Source of the DNA: Gaiellasilicea sp963784895
GTDB taxonomy: Bacteria; Actinomycetota; Thermoleophilia; Gaiellales; Gaiellaceae
Direction of reading: 5' to 3'
DNA: 64,000 nucleotides
Assembly (NCBI GenBank): GCA_963784895.1
Contig: CAWATM010000003.1
Coordinates: 34,291-98,290 of the forward strand
The translations under genes and the position numbers were made by a program. Shown here piece by piece: positions 46,947 through 56,400 of this stretch; the stretch's first letter is position 1, and each line of letters starts with the position of its first letter. The notes beneath the pieces were generated by a model, which did not search any database, was not told the origin of the DNA, and was given only the letters and a program-made list of their open reading frames with translations.

Positions 46947-49742
46947 CTAGCCGCGTTCTGAGGCCGGATCGCTGCTGTTCCGGGCGGCGAGGTCGAGCGC
47001 TTCGTCGAGAGTCAGCGACGCTCCGTACCTCAGCGCAGCTTCGAGGCCGGAGCCGCCGAGCAGCACGCGCGAGCGCTCTTCCGTGGCCTCATCGAGGTGG
47101 CGTTCGAACGGCTTGAAGTCTGCGCCCATCTGCGTCAAGACCGCTCGGGCCGCCCCGAGCAGGACCGCTCCGCGCTCGCCCTGTCCGTTCGCGACGTTCG
47201 TCGCCGCGAGTCCGAGCAACGACCAGGCGCTGTCCTCGCGGTCGCCCGCCGTGCGGCAGAGCGTGAGGCTCTCGTGAAACCGGTGGGCGGCGGCAGCGAC
47301 GCGATTCAGCATCAGGTCGACCGCGCCGTTGTTGAAGAGCGAGCGCGCGACGTTCGCGGTATCTCCGCGTGCGCGGAGCAGGCCGAGGCTTTCCCGGAAG
47401 AGCGGCTCGGCGCGCTCGTAGTCTCCGACCGTCAGCGCGAAGTCGCCGAGATTGTTGATCGCGAGGGCGGCGATCCGATCATCCCCGGCCGCGCGTGCGC
47501 GTTCGACAGCTTCCTCCAGCGTTGACGCGGCGCGCTCACGGTCGCCTGCCGCGAGCAAGATCGCGCCCAGGTTGCTCAGCGCATTGGCGACGAAGCGTGC
47601 GTCGTCCTCCTCGCGGGCGGCGGCGAGCGCCGCGTCCGCAAAGCGGATCGCGGCCGCATGGTCACCCTGCAGCAGCCCGAAGGACGCGGCGGCTGTGAAG
47701 GCTCGTCGGCGCTGCGCGGGCGCTTCGTCGGTGCTCACCTCGAGTGCGCGCTCCAGCCGCACTCGCCCTTCGGCGAGGTGGCCGCGCACGTACCAGAAGC
47801 GGCTGAGCGACACGGCCAGCGTGAGCTGCTGCTCGGCGGCGCCCGAGGACTCGAGGTGGTCGAGCGCCGCGCGCAGATTGTCGTGCTCGGTCTCGAGGAG
47901 GTCGAGCCACTCGGTCTGCTGATCCTGGCTCAGGTGGGGCTCGGCCTCGGTCGCGAGCGCGAGGCACCATTCCGCGAGACGCGCACGCGTCCGGTCGGCG
48001 TCCGCGGGGTCAGCGGCGAGCAACTCGGCTGCGTATTCGTGGATCGTCTCGAGCAACCAGAGCCGCGATCCGCCCTGCGTGAGCGTGCGCCGGACGAGGT
48101 GGTGATCGATCAGCGTCGAGAGCACGTCGAGGCGGGTTCCGCAGACCGCTTCCGCGGCCTCGACGGTCGCACCTGCCCGGACCGCCGACAGCCGGGCGAG
48201 CGCCGTCCGCTCGTCGTCTGTCAGGAGCCCGACACTCCAGTCGATCGTCTCGCGGAGTGTCTGCTGGCGAGCCGGTAGGTCGTGGGGGCCGCCCGTCAGA
48301 ACGGTCAGCCTCCGCTCGAGCCGCTCGAGCAATGCTCTGGGAGTCAGCGACCTGATCCAGGCGGCTGCGAGCTCGATCGCGAGCGGCAGGCCGTCGACGC
48401 GCCTGCAGATCTCGCGGACCACGCTCTCGTTCTCGGCCGTGACCTCGAAGTCGGATTGCAGCGCCCGAGCCCGCTGCTCGAAGAGCTCGACGGCGGCATC
48501 GTCGTCGAGCGGCGAGACGGGGAAGACGTGCTCGCCGGTGAGGTGCAGAACGGCGCGGCTCGTCACCAGGAGCATCAGTCGAGGGGCGCGGGCGAGCAGC
48601 TCGACGAACGAAGGCGTCGCGGAGCGCAGATGCTCGACGTTGTCGAGGACGACGAGGAGCTCCCGGTTGCCCACTGCCGCAGCGAGCGTGTCGAGCGGCG
48701 TCTGGCTGGGCACCTCCGCAACGCCGATCGCGCTCGCGATCGTCGGCAGCAGCAGCGCGGGGTCGCGCAGGGGCGCGAGCTCGACGATCACAGCGCCGTT
48801 GGCGAAGCTCGACGCCGCCTGCCGGGCGGCCGCGAGCGCCAGGCGCGTCTTGCCGCTCCCGCCTGCGCCGGTGAGGACGAGCAGTCGCAGGTCGCGACGT
48901 GAGATCAGCGCGGCCAGCGCCTCCAGATCTCGCTCGCGTCCGACGAGCGGGTTCGGCGGCACGGGGAGCGCGCTCGTGGCGTCGACGGACGGGAGGCCCG
49001 GGTCGAGCTCGGGATCCTGCTCGAGGATGCGGCGCTGCAGCCTGCGAAGCTCTGCGCTCGGCTCCAGCCCGAGCTCGTCATCGAGGCGGCGCCGAAGCTC
49101 GGCGTAGAAGTCGAGTGCCTCGGTCTGCCGGCCGGCCCGGTAGAGCGCCAGCATCGCGAGGCCGTGCACGCGCTCCCGCTGGGGATGGTCCCGTGCCATC
49201 GCGAGCGCATCACCAACCACCTCGTCGTTTCGGCCCAGCTGTGACAAGGCGTCGAGCCGCGCTTCGAGGGCCGTCAGCCGAAGCTCTTCGAGCCGTTCCG
49301 CCTCGGCTCGGGCGAAATCCTCGTACATCACGTCGGCGTAGGCCGGCCCGCGCCAGAGCGCAAGCGCGCGATCGAGTTGCGAGAGCGCGAGCGAGGCGTT
49401 CTCTTGCCCCAGCGACTCGACGGCGTCGTCCAGAAGACGTTCGAACCGGTCGGCGTCGAGAGACCCGTTCTCGAAGCGGAGCGCGTACCCGCTTGGCGTC
49501 GTGACGAGCGCATCTCGGCTCGGCAGGGCCTTGCGAAGCTGGGAGACGTAGACCTGCAACAGCTTGCGGGCGGACGCCGGTGGGCTCACGCCCCAGACCG
49601 CGTCGACGAGCGCGTCCGCAGAGCACGCTTGCCCCCCAGCGAGCGTCAACGCCGCCAGCAGCCGCCGGTGCTTCGCGGCACGCAGGTCGATCGGTCCGTT
49701 CTCGCCGGCGACCTCGAGCGGCCCAAGAATGCCTACCTCCAT
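46947..49742 (-). CDS. AfsR/SARP-type regulator with NB-ARC ATPase and TPR domains
   Basis: A 931-residue protein. Residues 1-90 are an OmpR-like winged helix (MEVGILGPLEVAG, LVDAVWG, VYVSQLRKAL), 95-245 the BTAD domain (LDADRFERLL, ALALWRGPAYADV, ELRRRLDDELGLEPSAELR), and about 265-560 an NB-ARC ATPase with P-loop LTGAGGSGKTRLALAAA and LLVVLDNVEHL. The rest is TPR repeats (VANALSNLGAILLAAGDRER, AALAINNLGDFALTVGDYER). Such regulators activate secondary metabolism or stress genes when a signal binds the ATPase/TPR part. The divergent small gene at 49829 is a possible target. No biosynthetic cluster is nearby. Confidence 0.9.
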   Translation of the reverse strand: MEVGILGPLEVAGENGPIDLRAAKHRRLLAALTLAGGQACSADALVDAVWGVSPPASARKLLQVYVSQLRKALPSRDALVTTPSGYALRFENGSLDADRFERLLDDAVESLGQENASLALSQLDRALALWRGPAYADVMYEDFARAEAERLEELRLTALEARLDALSQLGRNDEVVGDALAMARDHPQRERVHGLAMLALYRAGRQTEALDFYAELRRRLDDELGLEPSAELRRLQRRILEQDPELDPGLPSVDATSALPVPPNPLVGRERDLEALAALISRRDLRLLVLTGAGGSGKTRLALAAARQAASSFANGAVIVELAPLRDPALLLPTIASAIGVAEVPSQTPLDTLAAAVGNRELLVVLDNVEHLRSATPSFVELLARAPRLMLLVTSRAVLHLTGEHVFPVSPLDDDAAVELFEQRARALQSDFEVTAENESVVREICRRVDGLPLAIELAAAWIRSLTPRALLERLERRLTVLTGGPHDLPARQQTLRETIDWSVGLLTDDERTALARLSAVRAGATVEAAEAVCGTRLDVLSTLIDHHLVRRTLTQGGSRLWLLETIHEYAAELLAADPADADRTRARLAEWCLALATEAEPHLSQDQQTEWLDLLETEHDNLRAALDHLESSGAAEQQLTLAVSLSRFWYVRGHLAEGRVRLERALEVSTDEAPAQRRRAFTAAASFGLLQGDHAAAIRFADAALAAAREEDDARFVANALSNLGAILLAAGDRERAASTLEEAVERARAAGDDRIAALAINNLGDFALTVGDYERAEPLFRESLGLLRARGDTANVARSLFNNGAVDLMLNRVAAAAHRFHESLTLCRTAGDREDSAWSLLGLAATNVANGQGERGAVLLGAARAVLTQMGADFKPFERHLDEATEERSRVLLGGSGLEAALRYGASLTLDEALDLAARNSSDPASERG

Positions 49743-49828
49743 CGCGAGCTCGCATTGTGGCCCACCGCCGAGGGACGAGACGCAGGTCGCTATACCGAGC
49801 CTAAAGCGGTCTCCGCGAGCTTCTCGGC

Positions 49829-50134
49829 ATGTCGTATGCCTTCGTTCAGGACATCGCGGCCACCTGGCAGCAGTACGAGCGCTTCGCCTCCGCCATCGCG
49901 GGTCGCCCCGAGGGTCTTGTCGTCCACGTCGCCGGTCCGACGGACGAGGGCTTCAGGATCATCGGCGTCTGGGAGAGCGAGTCTGCCTGGGAGCGCTTCA
50001 GGGCGGAGCTGCAGCTCGAGCCCGCTCCCCCTGGCCCACCGACGCTGACCACGTTTCGCGCGCTCCAACCGAAGCACGTCGTCTACGGCAGGTTCACCGA
50101 TACCTCGGAGACGAGCCCGGCCGAGAACGACTGA
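49829..50134 (+). CDS. Small ABM/dimeric barrel-like protein
   Basis: A 101-residue protein starting AFVQDIAATWQQYERFASAI, with a central EGLVVHVAGPTDEGFRIIG, then VWESESAWERFRAEL. This beta-alpha-beta pattern is seen in small antibiotic monooxygenase-like (ferredoxin-fold) proteins. It is divergent from the AfsR-like gene with 86 bases between, so the regulator may control it. The activity is unknown. Confidence 0.6.
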   Translation: MSYAFVQDIAATWQQYERFASAIAGRPEGLVVHVAGPTDEGFRIIGVWESESAWERFRAELQLEPAPPGPPTLTTFRALQPKHVVYGRFTDTSETSPAEND

Positions 50135-50144
50135 GGCGACTGCG

Positions 50145-51257
50145 TCACGGTGCATGTGTCGTAGGGCGGCGCGGCGCGGCGGCGGCGGAGCCGCTGAGCT
50201 GCGCACGGCGCCACGGGACGACGACCTCCCGCACGACAAGGTCGACGATCGCCGCGGCAGGGACGGCGACGAACGCTCCGATGGCGCCGCCGAGCGAGGC
50301 CCCGACGAGGACCGCGACGAACACGAGCAGCGGGTGGATGTCGAGCTGATCACCCTCGACGACCGGGGAGATCACGTACCCCTGCAGATTCTGGATCAAG
50401 ATCGACGCCAGGAACGTCAGCACGAAGGTGCGCGGGCTGTCGAGCGCGGCGATCGCAAGGAGTGGGATGCGCGCGAGCCAGCTGCCGACGAGCGGGATCA
50501 ACTCTCCGAAGGCCACGATCACGGAAAGGGGGATCGCGAAGGGCACTCCGATCGCGATCAGGGAGAGGTACGTGAGTGCCCCGACGATCGCCATCACGAT
50601 CACCTTCGCGCGGAGGTAGCCGCCGATCCGCAGCCAGCTCCGGTCGAGGACGAGGCCGGTGCGACGCCGATGATCGGAGTGCGTCAACGAGAGGAGGAAG
50701 TCACGGATCCGCAGCCGATTCGTGAGCAGGAGCAGCGAGACGAAGAACACCGCGAGCAGGTCGAGGAAGATCGAGAAGACGTCGCCCGGAAGCGCGGCAG
50801 CCCGCTCGCCTGCACGGTCGAGGATCGCGTCTCCGAGCCGCGAGAGCTGCTCCTCGAAGGGCGGCAGTGCAGGAAAGTCGGACCGAAGCTCGGCGTAGGC
50901 CTCACGGACTCCCTCGTAGCGGTCGGCGTACTCCGGCGCGCGGTCGGCGAACTCGACCACCTGGCCGAGAAGCGGGGGCACGACGATCCAGCCGATGCCG
51001 ACGATGACCGCGAAGGACGCGATGTAGACCACAACCGCGGCCAGCCCGAGCGGCAGGCGTAAGCGCCGGTGCAGCCACTCGCTCGGCCCCGTCAGCGCCG
51101 CGGCGAAGAGCACACTCACGAACAGGACGAGCAGGACGTGGCGGACCATGAACAGGAAGACAACTGCGACGACGGTCAAGATGGCGAAGAGCAGCCCGAG
51201 ATAGATCGGCAGCGCCCGGTGGACGAACGACTCACGGGAATCGCCCGACGGCGCCAT
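50145..51257 (-). CDS. AI-2E family transporter (PerM/YdiK-like)
   Basis: The 370-residue protein has about eight helices. Family blocks are VLFAAALTGPSEWLHRRLRL, the middle soluble region LRSDFPALPPFEEQLSRLGD, and in the C-terminal half IGVPFAIPLSVIVAFGELIP, LVGSWLARIPLLAIAAL, QNLQGYVISPVVEGDQLDIH and HPLLVFVAVLVGASLGGAIG. These proteins were linked to autoinducer-2 export, but most are now thought to be ion/proton antiporters or of unknown substrate. ATG 51257 is chosen as the first Met before the first helix; a longer frame upstream is not protein-like. Confidence 0.85.
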   Translation of the reverse strand: MAPSGDSRESFVHRALPIYLGLLFAILTVVAVVFLFMVRHVLLVLFVSVLFAAALTGPSEWLHRRLRLPLGLAAVVVYIASFAVIVGIGWIVVPPLLGQVVEFADRAPEYADRYEGVREAYAELRSDFPALPPFEEQLSRLGDAILDRAGERAAALPGDVFSIFLDLLAVFFVSLLLLTNRLRIRDFLLSLTHSDHRRRTGLVLDRSWLRIGGYLRAKVIVMAIVGALTYLSLIAIGVPFAIPLSVIVAFGELIPLVGSWLARIPLLAIAALDSPRTFVLTFLASILIQNLQGYVISPVVEGDQLDIHPLLVFVAVLVGASLGGAIGAFVAVPAAAIVDLVVREVVVPWRRAQLSGSAAAAPRRPTTHAP

Positions 51258-51623
51258 CTCGACCGGATACCCGTGAAGCGCCGGTGCTAGTCGTCGGCCG
51301 GTAGGGCCGCCGAAGGCGACCGCATTGCCAACCGACCGCGGCCTGATGGAACAGTGGCATTGTGGTGAAGCCGCGCGCATGCCCAACGCTGTTCGGGGAA
51401 TCGCTGTGGCCGCGGATCGCCGAGGTTCCGCTCGGCGTCGAGGCGTGCGAGTACGACCGACTGGACGCGGTGATCGCCTACCCAACAACTGGCCAGCACC
51501 CATGTTGGCGGCGCCGCTCCCGCGGAGTAACCTCGGATCACCGATCTGCGGCCGGAAGGACGACAGGCGACGGCGCACGACGTTCGTCGCGGATGAGCGA
51601 GAGCCGAAGGCGGTGAGCTGAGA
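51258..51623. other. Region without a confident gene
   Basis: About 365 bases between the divergent AI-2E and lysozyme genes. An 84-codon frame (51362-51616, plus) starts KPRACPTLFGESLWPRIAEV and might be a small gene or the remnant of one; I do not recognise it and it has no ribosome site. The rest probably holds promoters for both neighbours. No repeat or strong hairpin was seen. Confidence 0.4.
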
Positions 51624-52232
51624 ATGAGTGAAGCACGCGGAATGACCGAGCCGGCTCCGGAGGACCTGGAGGGGTCGAATGTTCGTCCGGATCCGCTCGA
51701 GGATGAACTGGCCGACGAGCCGGCGCCGGAGAACGAGGACGAGCAGGAATCGACCCGCGCTGCGCCGACGCGTCTGAGTCCGCGGGGGGCCGACTTCGTC
51801 GCGCGCTTCGAGGGATGCATCCTGCGCCTGTACAACGACCCGACGAACAACGCGACGATCGGCGTCGGGCACCTCGTGCACATGGGGCCGATCAACGGCA
51901 CGGAGCCGGGGGAGTTTCGGAACGGCATTACCCGAAAACGGGCGCTCGAACTGCTTGGACAGGACGCACGTGCCGCGGCGGACGCGGTGCGGCGGCTGAT
52001 CAAGGTGCCGCTGGAGCAGCACCAAGCAGACGCGCTGATCAGCTTCACCTTCAACTGCGGCGAGAGTTCGCTTCAGACTTCGACGCTGCGCAAGCGCCTC
52101 AACGCCGGCGAATACAGCGCCGTGCCACACGAACTCGGGAGGTGGGTTTTCTCACAGGGGAAGAAGCTCCCCGGCCTCGTTCGCCGACGCCAAGCTGAGG
52201 GCGTGCTCTTCAGCGAGGGCAGATACCAGTAG
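51624..52232 (+). CDS. GH24 phage-type lysozyme
   Basis: 202 residues. The first 50 are acidic and disordered (EDELADEPAPENEDEQEST). The GH24 domain follows with the catalytic Glu in ARFEGCILRLYNDP, Asp in YNDPTNN and Thr in ATIGVGHLVHMG, the T4-lysozyme E-D-T triad. LIKVPLEQHQADALISFTFN and the C-terminal WVFSQGKKLPGLVRRRQAEG complete the fold. It cleaves the MurNAc-GlcNAc bond of peptidoglycan. No signal peptide is present, so it needs a holin, lysis or another export route. It converges on an M15 peptidase gene; the pair resembles a phage lysis or toxin module. Confidence 0.88.
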   Translation: MSEARGMTEPAPEDLEGSNVRPDPLEDELADEPAPENEDEQESTRAAPTRLSPRGADFVARFEGCILRLYNDPTNNATIGVGHLVHMGPINGTEPGEFRNGITRKRALELLGQDARAAADAVRRLIKVPLEQHQADALISFTFNCGESSLQTSTLRKRLNAGEYSAVPHELGRWVFSQGKKLPGLVRRRQAEGVLFSEGRYQ

Positions 52233-52274
52233 CGCACCCCCGACCCGCGGAAGTCATCCTCCGATCGCGAACGC

Positions 52275-53087
52275 TTAGTCTCCTTGACTCTCCTCCTCGG
52301 GTGGTGCCCCGTCACCGGTTTCGAGGTCCTCGAGGTAGACGGCGATCGTGTCGTCGACGTCGTCGACGCCGACGCCGCTCTCCTCCAACTCGGCCACCGG
52401 CTCCTTCAGCTCCTCCTCAGTCGGCTCCCCCAGCTCCTCGGGCGGCGCGTCGCGGGTGCTCAGCTGGACGTGCCAGGGCTCCCAGGACATCGGCCGGACG
52501 AGCCGCTCCGACGCCTCGTCCAGCTGGGCGCCGCTGCTCGACGGTGTGACGTCGACGGCTCCCTGCCCATCCTTCATCCCATGTCTCGACTTGCCAGGGG
52601 GTGCGACCCACTTGCGCGCCGCCGCCTCACTTCCGTACTTGATCACGGCCGCGTCGAAGAGCCGCTTCTGGTACCAGGGCGGCCGATACCCGCTGAAGAC
52701 CGTCCCGGTCCAGCGACCCGCCTTCCGTACGGCCAGCAGCTCTGCCGCCAGCGCCTCGTCCACCCAGCGGCCGTCGAACTCGACGACCCCCGGCTCTGGG
52801 CCCGGGACACCGTTCAAGACCTTGTGTGCACCACCGTCCACGACCTCGTCCTCGATCCCGAGTGCGCGCCAGGTGGCCTTGCCGACGATACCGTCGACCT
52901 CCAGACCCTTCTTCTCCTGGAACGTCTTGACGCCGTTCACCGCCGCCTTTCCGTACGTCTTCGTGTCGGGATGGATGAGGGAAGCAAGCTGCTGAGCTCC
53001 CAGCTGCAGGAGCTGCGGAATCAGGGCCTGCTTGAGTTTCGGGACGGCAGAGTGGGTCTGGCCTGGTCGCAGTAGCGGAACAGCCAT
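52275..53087 (-). CDS. M15 D,D-peptidase with peptidoglycan-binding domain
   Basis: The 270-residue protein has a PG_binding_1-like N-terminal domain (TKTYGKAAVNGVKTFQEKKG, GLEVDGIVGKATWRALG), then a VanY/M15-type domain with YRPPWYQKRLFDAAVIKYGS, the zinc motif SRHGMKDGQGAVDVTP (His and Asp) and EPWHVQL (His). It ends in an acidic tail (EEELKEPVAELEESGVGVDD). It would cut D-Ala-D-Ala or peptide cross-links. ATG 53087 has GGAGGTG in front. No signal peptide is seen. It faces the GH24 lysozyme gene, with 42 bases between the stops. Confidence 0.85.
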   Translation of the reverse strand: MAVPLLRPGQTHSAVPKLKQALIPQLLQLGAQQLASLIHPDTKTYGKAAVNGVKTFQEKKGLEVDGIVGKATWRALGIEDEVVDGGAHKVLNGVPGPEPGVVEFDGRWVDEALAAELLAVRKAGRWTGTVFSGYRPPWYQKRLFDAAVIKYGSEAAARKWVAPPGKSRHGMKDGQGAVDVTPSSSGAQLDEASERLVRPMSWEPWHVQLSTRDAPPEELGEPTEEELKEPVAELEESGVGVDDVDDTIAVYLEDLETGDGAPPEEESQGD

Positions 53088-53443
53088 CAGTCGGTCACCT
53101 CCAGTACGGGGAGCCCTCCGCCATCCACCGCGAAGTGAGAAAGGCGGGAGCTTCGTTGGCGACACACAGCGTCCCGCGAGCGATCGCTCCGAGAATTATT
53201 CGCCGCAGCACCAGGATGTTCGTGACGGGTCAGGTCGCCGCCTCCTGTTGCCTGTGCCTCGAGTTACCAAGCTAGGCAACTGGCCTGCGCAAGTCAAGCA
53301 GGGAACCACACGTTCAGCAGGCTCCGCGTGACCGAGCCCCGCCTCCCGCTTCGCGACGCGTTCTGGGGTGGAGCGTCACGAATCCGTCCGCGCTGATTGG
53401 ACCTTGCCTAGATCCCCCGCGGGGGATCGACAACGAGTGCGAG
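53088..53443. other. Divergent promoter region before the caspase cluster
   Basis: About 355 bases between the M15 gene and the TPR membrane protein gene, on opposite strands. No coding frame looks real. The only structure seen is an 18-bp palindrome near the right end. Base composition is locally less GC-rich around 53185-53320 than the flanking genes. Confidence 0.5.
53411..53428. promoter_or_regulatory. Perfect 18-bp palindrome
   Basis: GATCCCCCGCGGGGGATC is fully self-complementary and lies 16 bases before the GTG of the TPR membrane protein. It could be an operator that controls the cluster or a transcript-start hairpin. Confidence 0.4.
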
Positions 53444-56400
53444 GTGTGCATACAGTCGCCCCAGACGCACGCAGCACTGGATGGAGACGGAATCTCCGAC
53501 GCGAGCACAGACGACCGGTCGTCCCCCGCCGCCGGCCCCGTCGTGCCGGCTGCTTCCTCCGGCAGGAGGCGACTTCCGTTCGATCCGCTGCTCGCGGTCT
53601 GTGCCGTCGGCCTGATCGCCTTTCCGTTCGCGGCGACGGTTGCCGCGTCGAGGCAGCCCATCGCCCCCGCTCGTGAACCCGCGGCGCCAACCCCGACCAC
53701 GCGCACCGGCCCGACGCTTCGCGACGTGCCTGCGTTCAGCCCCGGTGGACCCACCGCGGCAGCCGTGGCGCAAGGCGCGGTCCTTACCGACCTCGGCGCC
53801 ATGCGCGCGGCACTGCGCGCAGCGATGGACAAGCTCTTCGACCGTCGGCAACGCGCAGAGCTCGAGCGGCTCCTCGCCGACGGCCGCGCCGCGTTCGCCT
53901 TCTCCCAGCCGGAGTACCCGTTCCGGTTCGAGCGGCTCGACGCCGTCCTGAACGCGGCCTTGCCCTCCGCGCTCGACCCGCGACAGACGCAGGCGGCGAA
54001 CGACCTCGGCGCGCTGCTCACCCTGGCGGCCGCCCGTTTCGGCGGCGGCGACGGAGCGGCGAGCGACCCGCTGCCGACGGCGGCTCCGCTCGCCTTCGCA
54101 ATCCTGGACCGCGCGCGGGCAGGCGGGGACTGCCTCCCGCAGTTGAACCTCGCCTTCCTGCTCTCGACCTACGAGCGCCCGCTCGACGCCGAGACCGCGG
54201 CCGAGTTCGGAAAGGCCGAGCGAAGCTGCGCGGACGACCCGACCCCGCTCTGGCTGCTCGGCCAGTTTCAGTCGCAGCGTGCCCACCTCTATCTCGATCT
54301 GGAGGATCCGGAGGTCGTGGCGTCGGCGCAGGCGCAGCTGCGCCGGGTGCTCGCCACGTTCCACCGGCTCGAACGGCGCTTCCCCGGCTCCGCGGCCGGC
54401 TGGTCGGGCGAAGCGGACGCCGAGCTGCGCGCCGCCTACGAGCTCGTGGAGAGACAGCCGTTCTCTGCTCGCAGCCGCTTCAGGCGCGCCCTGACGCTCT
54501 ACCGGCGGGCACGAGCACTCGACCCGGATCCCGCGCTCGCGGCCGGCGAGGCCCGCGCAAACGCGGGCCTCGGCCTGTACGGCGCGGCGGTGGGCGCCCA
54601 GCAGCGCTCGCTGGCGGGAGCAGCGCGACCTGCCCCGCTCGAGGCGCGGCTCGTCGAGTACCTGGAGCGCGACGGGCGCTTCGAGGCGGCCGCCGCCGCG
54701 GCCGACTCGCTGGCCGCGTCGGCGCGCTTCCCGATCGGGCCGGGGCTCTTCATGCGGCTGCCGACCGATTCACACCTCCCGGAGGAGAACGTGGACGAGG
54801 CGCTCTCCCTGGGCAGTCGTCGCCTCCTCGCCGTGAGCCTCGACCTCGCACCCAGCCTCCGGCCTGGGTTGACGAACGGGGTGGTGCTCGACCTGTCCTT
54901 CATTCCGCAGTACCGCCACGTCGACGGAGTGACGGGCCACGCCCGCTGGTGCCCGGGGTGGGCCGCGCGGCGCGACCTCGTCCTCGCAGGGCGAGCGCGG
55001 GACGCGCTTGCCGCGCTGCCCGAGCGTTTCACGGACATCCGGCCCGGCGGCGGCGAGTTCGAGTGCCCAACGGACGGCGCTCTGGCCGTTCCGGTTCTCG
55101 CGGGTGTCGCCGAACTGGAGGTGGGTGATCGCAAAGCTGCGGTGGCGCGGCTGAGACGGGCCGGCTTCGACACGGGAGGGCGCCGTCCGCTCGGCCTGCT
55201 GCAGGACGCGCGCCAAAACATGTGGCGTTTCGCGGGCCGGCTGGACAAGGCGCGCGTCGCCGCGGAGGAATGGACCCGGCAGGTGCCCACCAGCGCCGTG
55301 GCCTTCGACCGTGCCGGGGAGGTCGCCTTCCTGTTGAAGGACTACGAGCGGGCGGCGAGCCTCTTCGGCGTCTCCGCTCGGCTCGCCCGCTCGTCCGCGG
55401 GAACATGGTCGGCGGCCGAAGCGCAGGGGCTGCTCAAGCGCGGCACCGCCCTCGAGCTGGCCGGGAGCTACGACGAGGCGCTCGCGGCGCTGGTCGAGAG
55501 CGACGAGGTCGCGTCGCGGGCCTACGGAGTCGCGGTTCGGACCGAGGCCGACGAGGTGGCCGACCTCGCCGCGTACCTGTCCTATAACGCCCGCCTCCAG
55601 GCCGGCGACACGCACCTGCGCGCCCGCCGCTACGCGGCCGCGCTCGACCAGTACGTGGCGGCGCGGGAGCGGGAGCGCGACCAGCCCGCGATCGGGCCCG
55701 GCGAGCCGCTGCGCCGGCCCGAGGTCCTGGACAACAATCAGGCGCTCGTAGAGCTGAGGCTGGGGAACCGCGAAGCGGCGCTGGCCGCCGTCCACCGTGC
55801 GCTCCGGGCCGACCCGCTCAACCCGATCTTCCTCCAGAACCTCGCTGTTACGCTCGAGCGCCTCGATCTCGACCAGCAGGCCGCTGCCGCGTACCGGGCG
55901 GCGCTCGACACCGACCCGACCCTGTTCCCGACCTGGAACGACCTCGGCGTGCTCCTCGCCGGCCAGGGCCGGCTGACGGACGCGGCCGACGCCTTCAGGC
56001 GTGCCGTCGGGATCCGGCCGGAGTACGCGCTTGGCTGGTTCAACCTCGGCGTCGCGCTCGACCGGATGGGGCTCAGGCACGCGCTCGCGTCCGAGGGTGC
56101 GTTCGGTCGGGCCTTCCGCGAGGACCCGGAGCTCCGCGACCGCAAGGCGACCTTCGTCGCCGACGACGCCACCTACTTCACGACGCTCGACCTCTCGAAG
56201 CCGCTGCCGGCGAAGTGGGAGTTCTCGAGCACCCAGGAGCGGACGCCCGTCGCGGCGGCCGGCCTTGCCCTCGCACTGCTGTTCGGACTTCAGTTCGGCC
56301 GCAGCGCGCTGTCCCCGGGGATCGGCGGCGACGCGAAGCGCTGGCTCGAGCTCGGTCTCGACGCGCTCAAGCGCCTCCCGAGCGCGTTCACCTCGACGGC

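Noticed and set aside
51362..51616. 84-codon frame between the AI-2E and lysozyme genes
   Set aside because: No ribosome site, no known domain and a poor C-terminal half; kept only as a remark in the region entry.
51624..53087. A prophage remnant
   Set aside because: Only cell-wall enzymes are present; no integrase, terminase, capsid or tail genes and no attachment-site repeats were seen.
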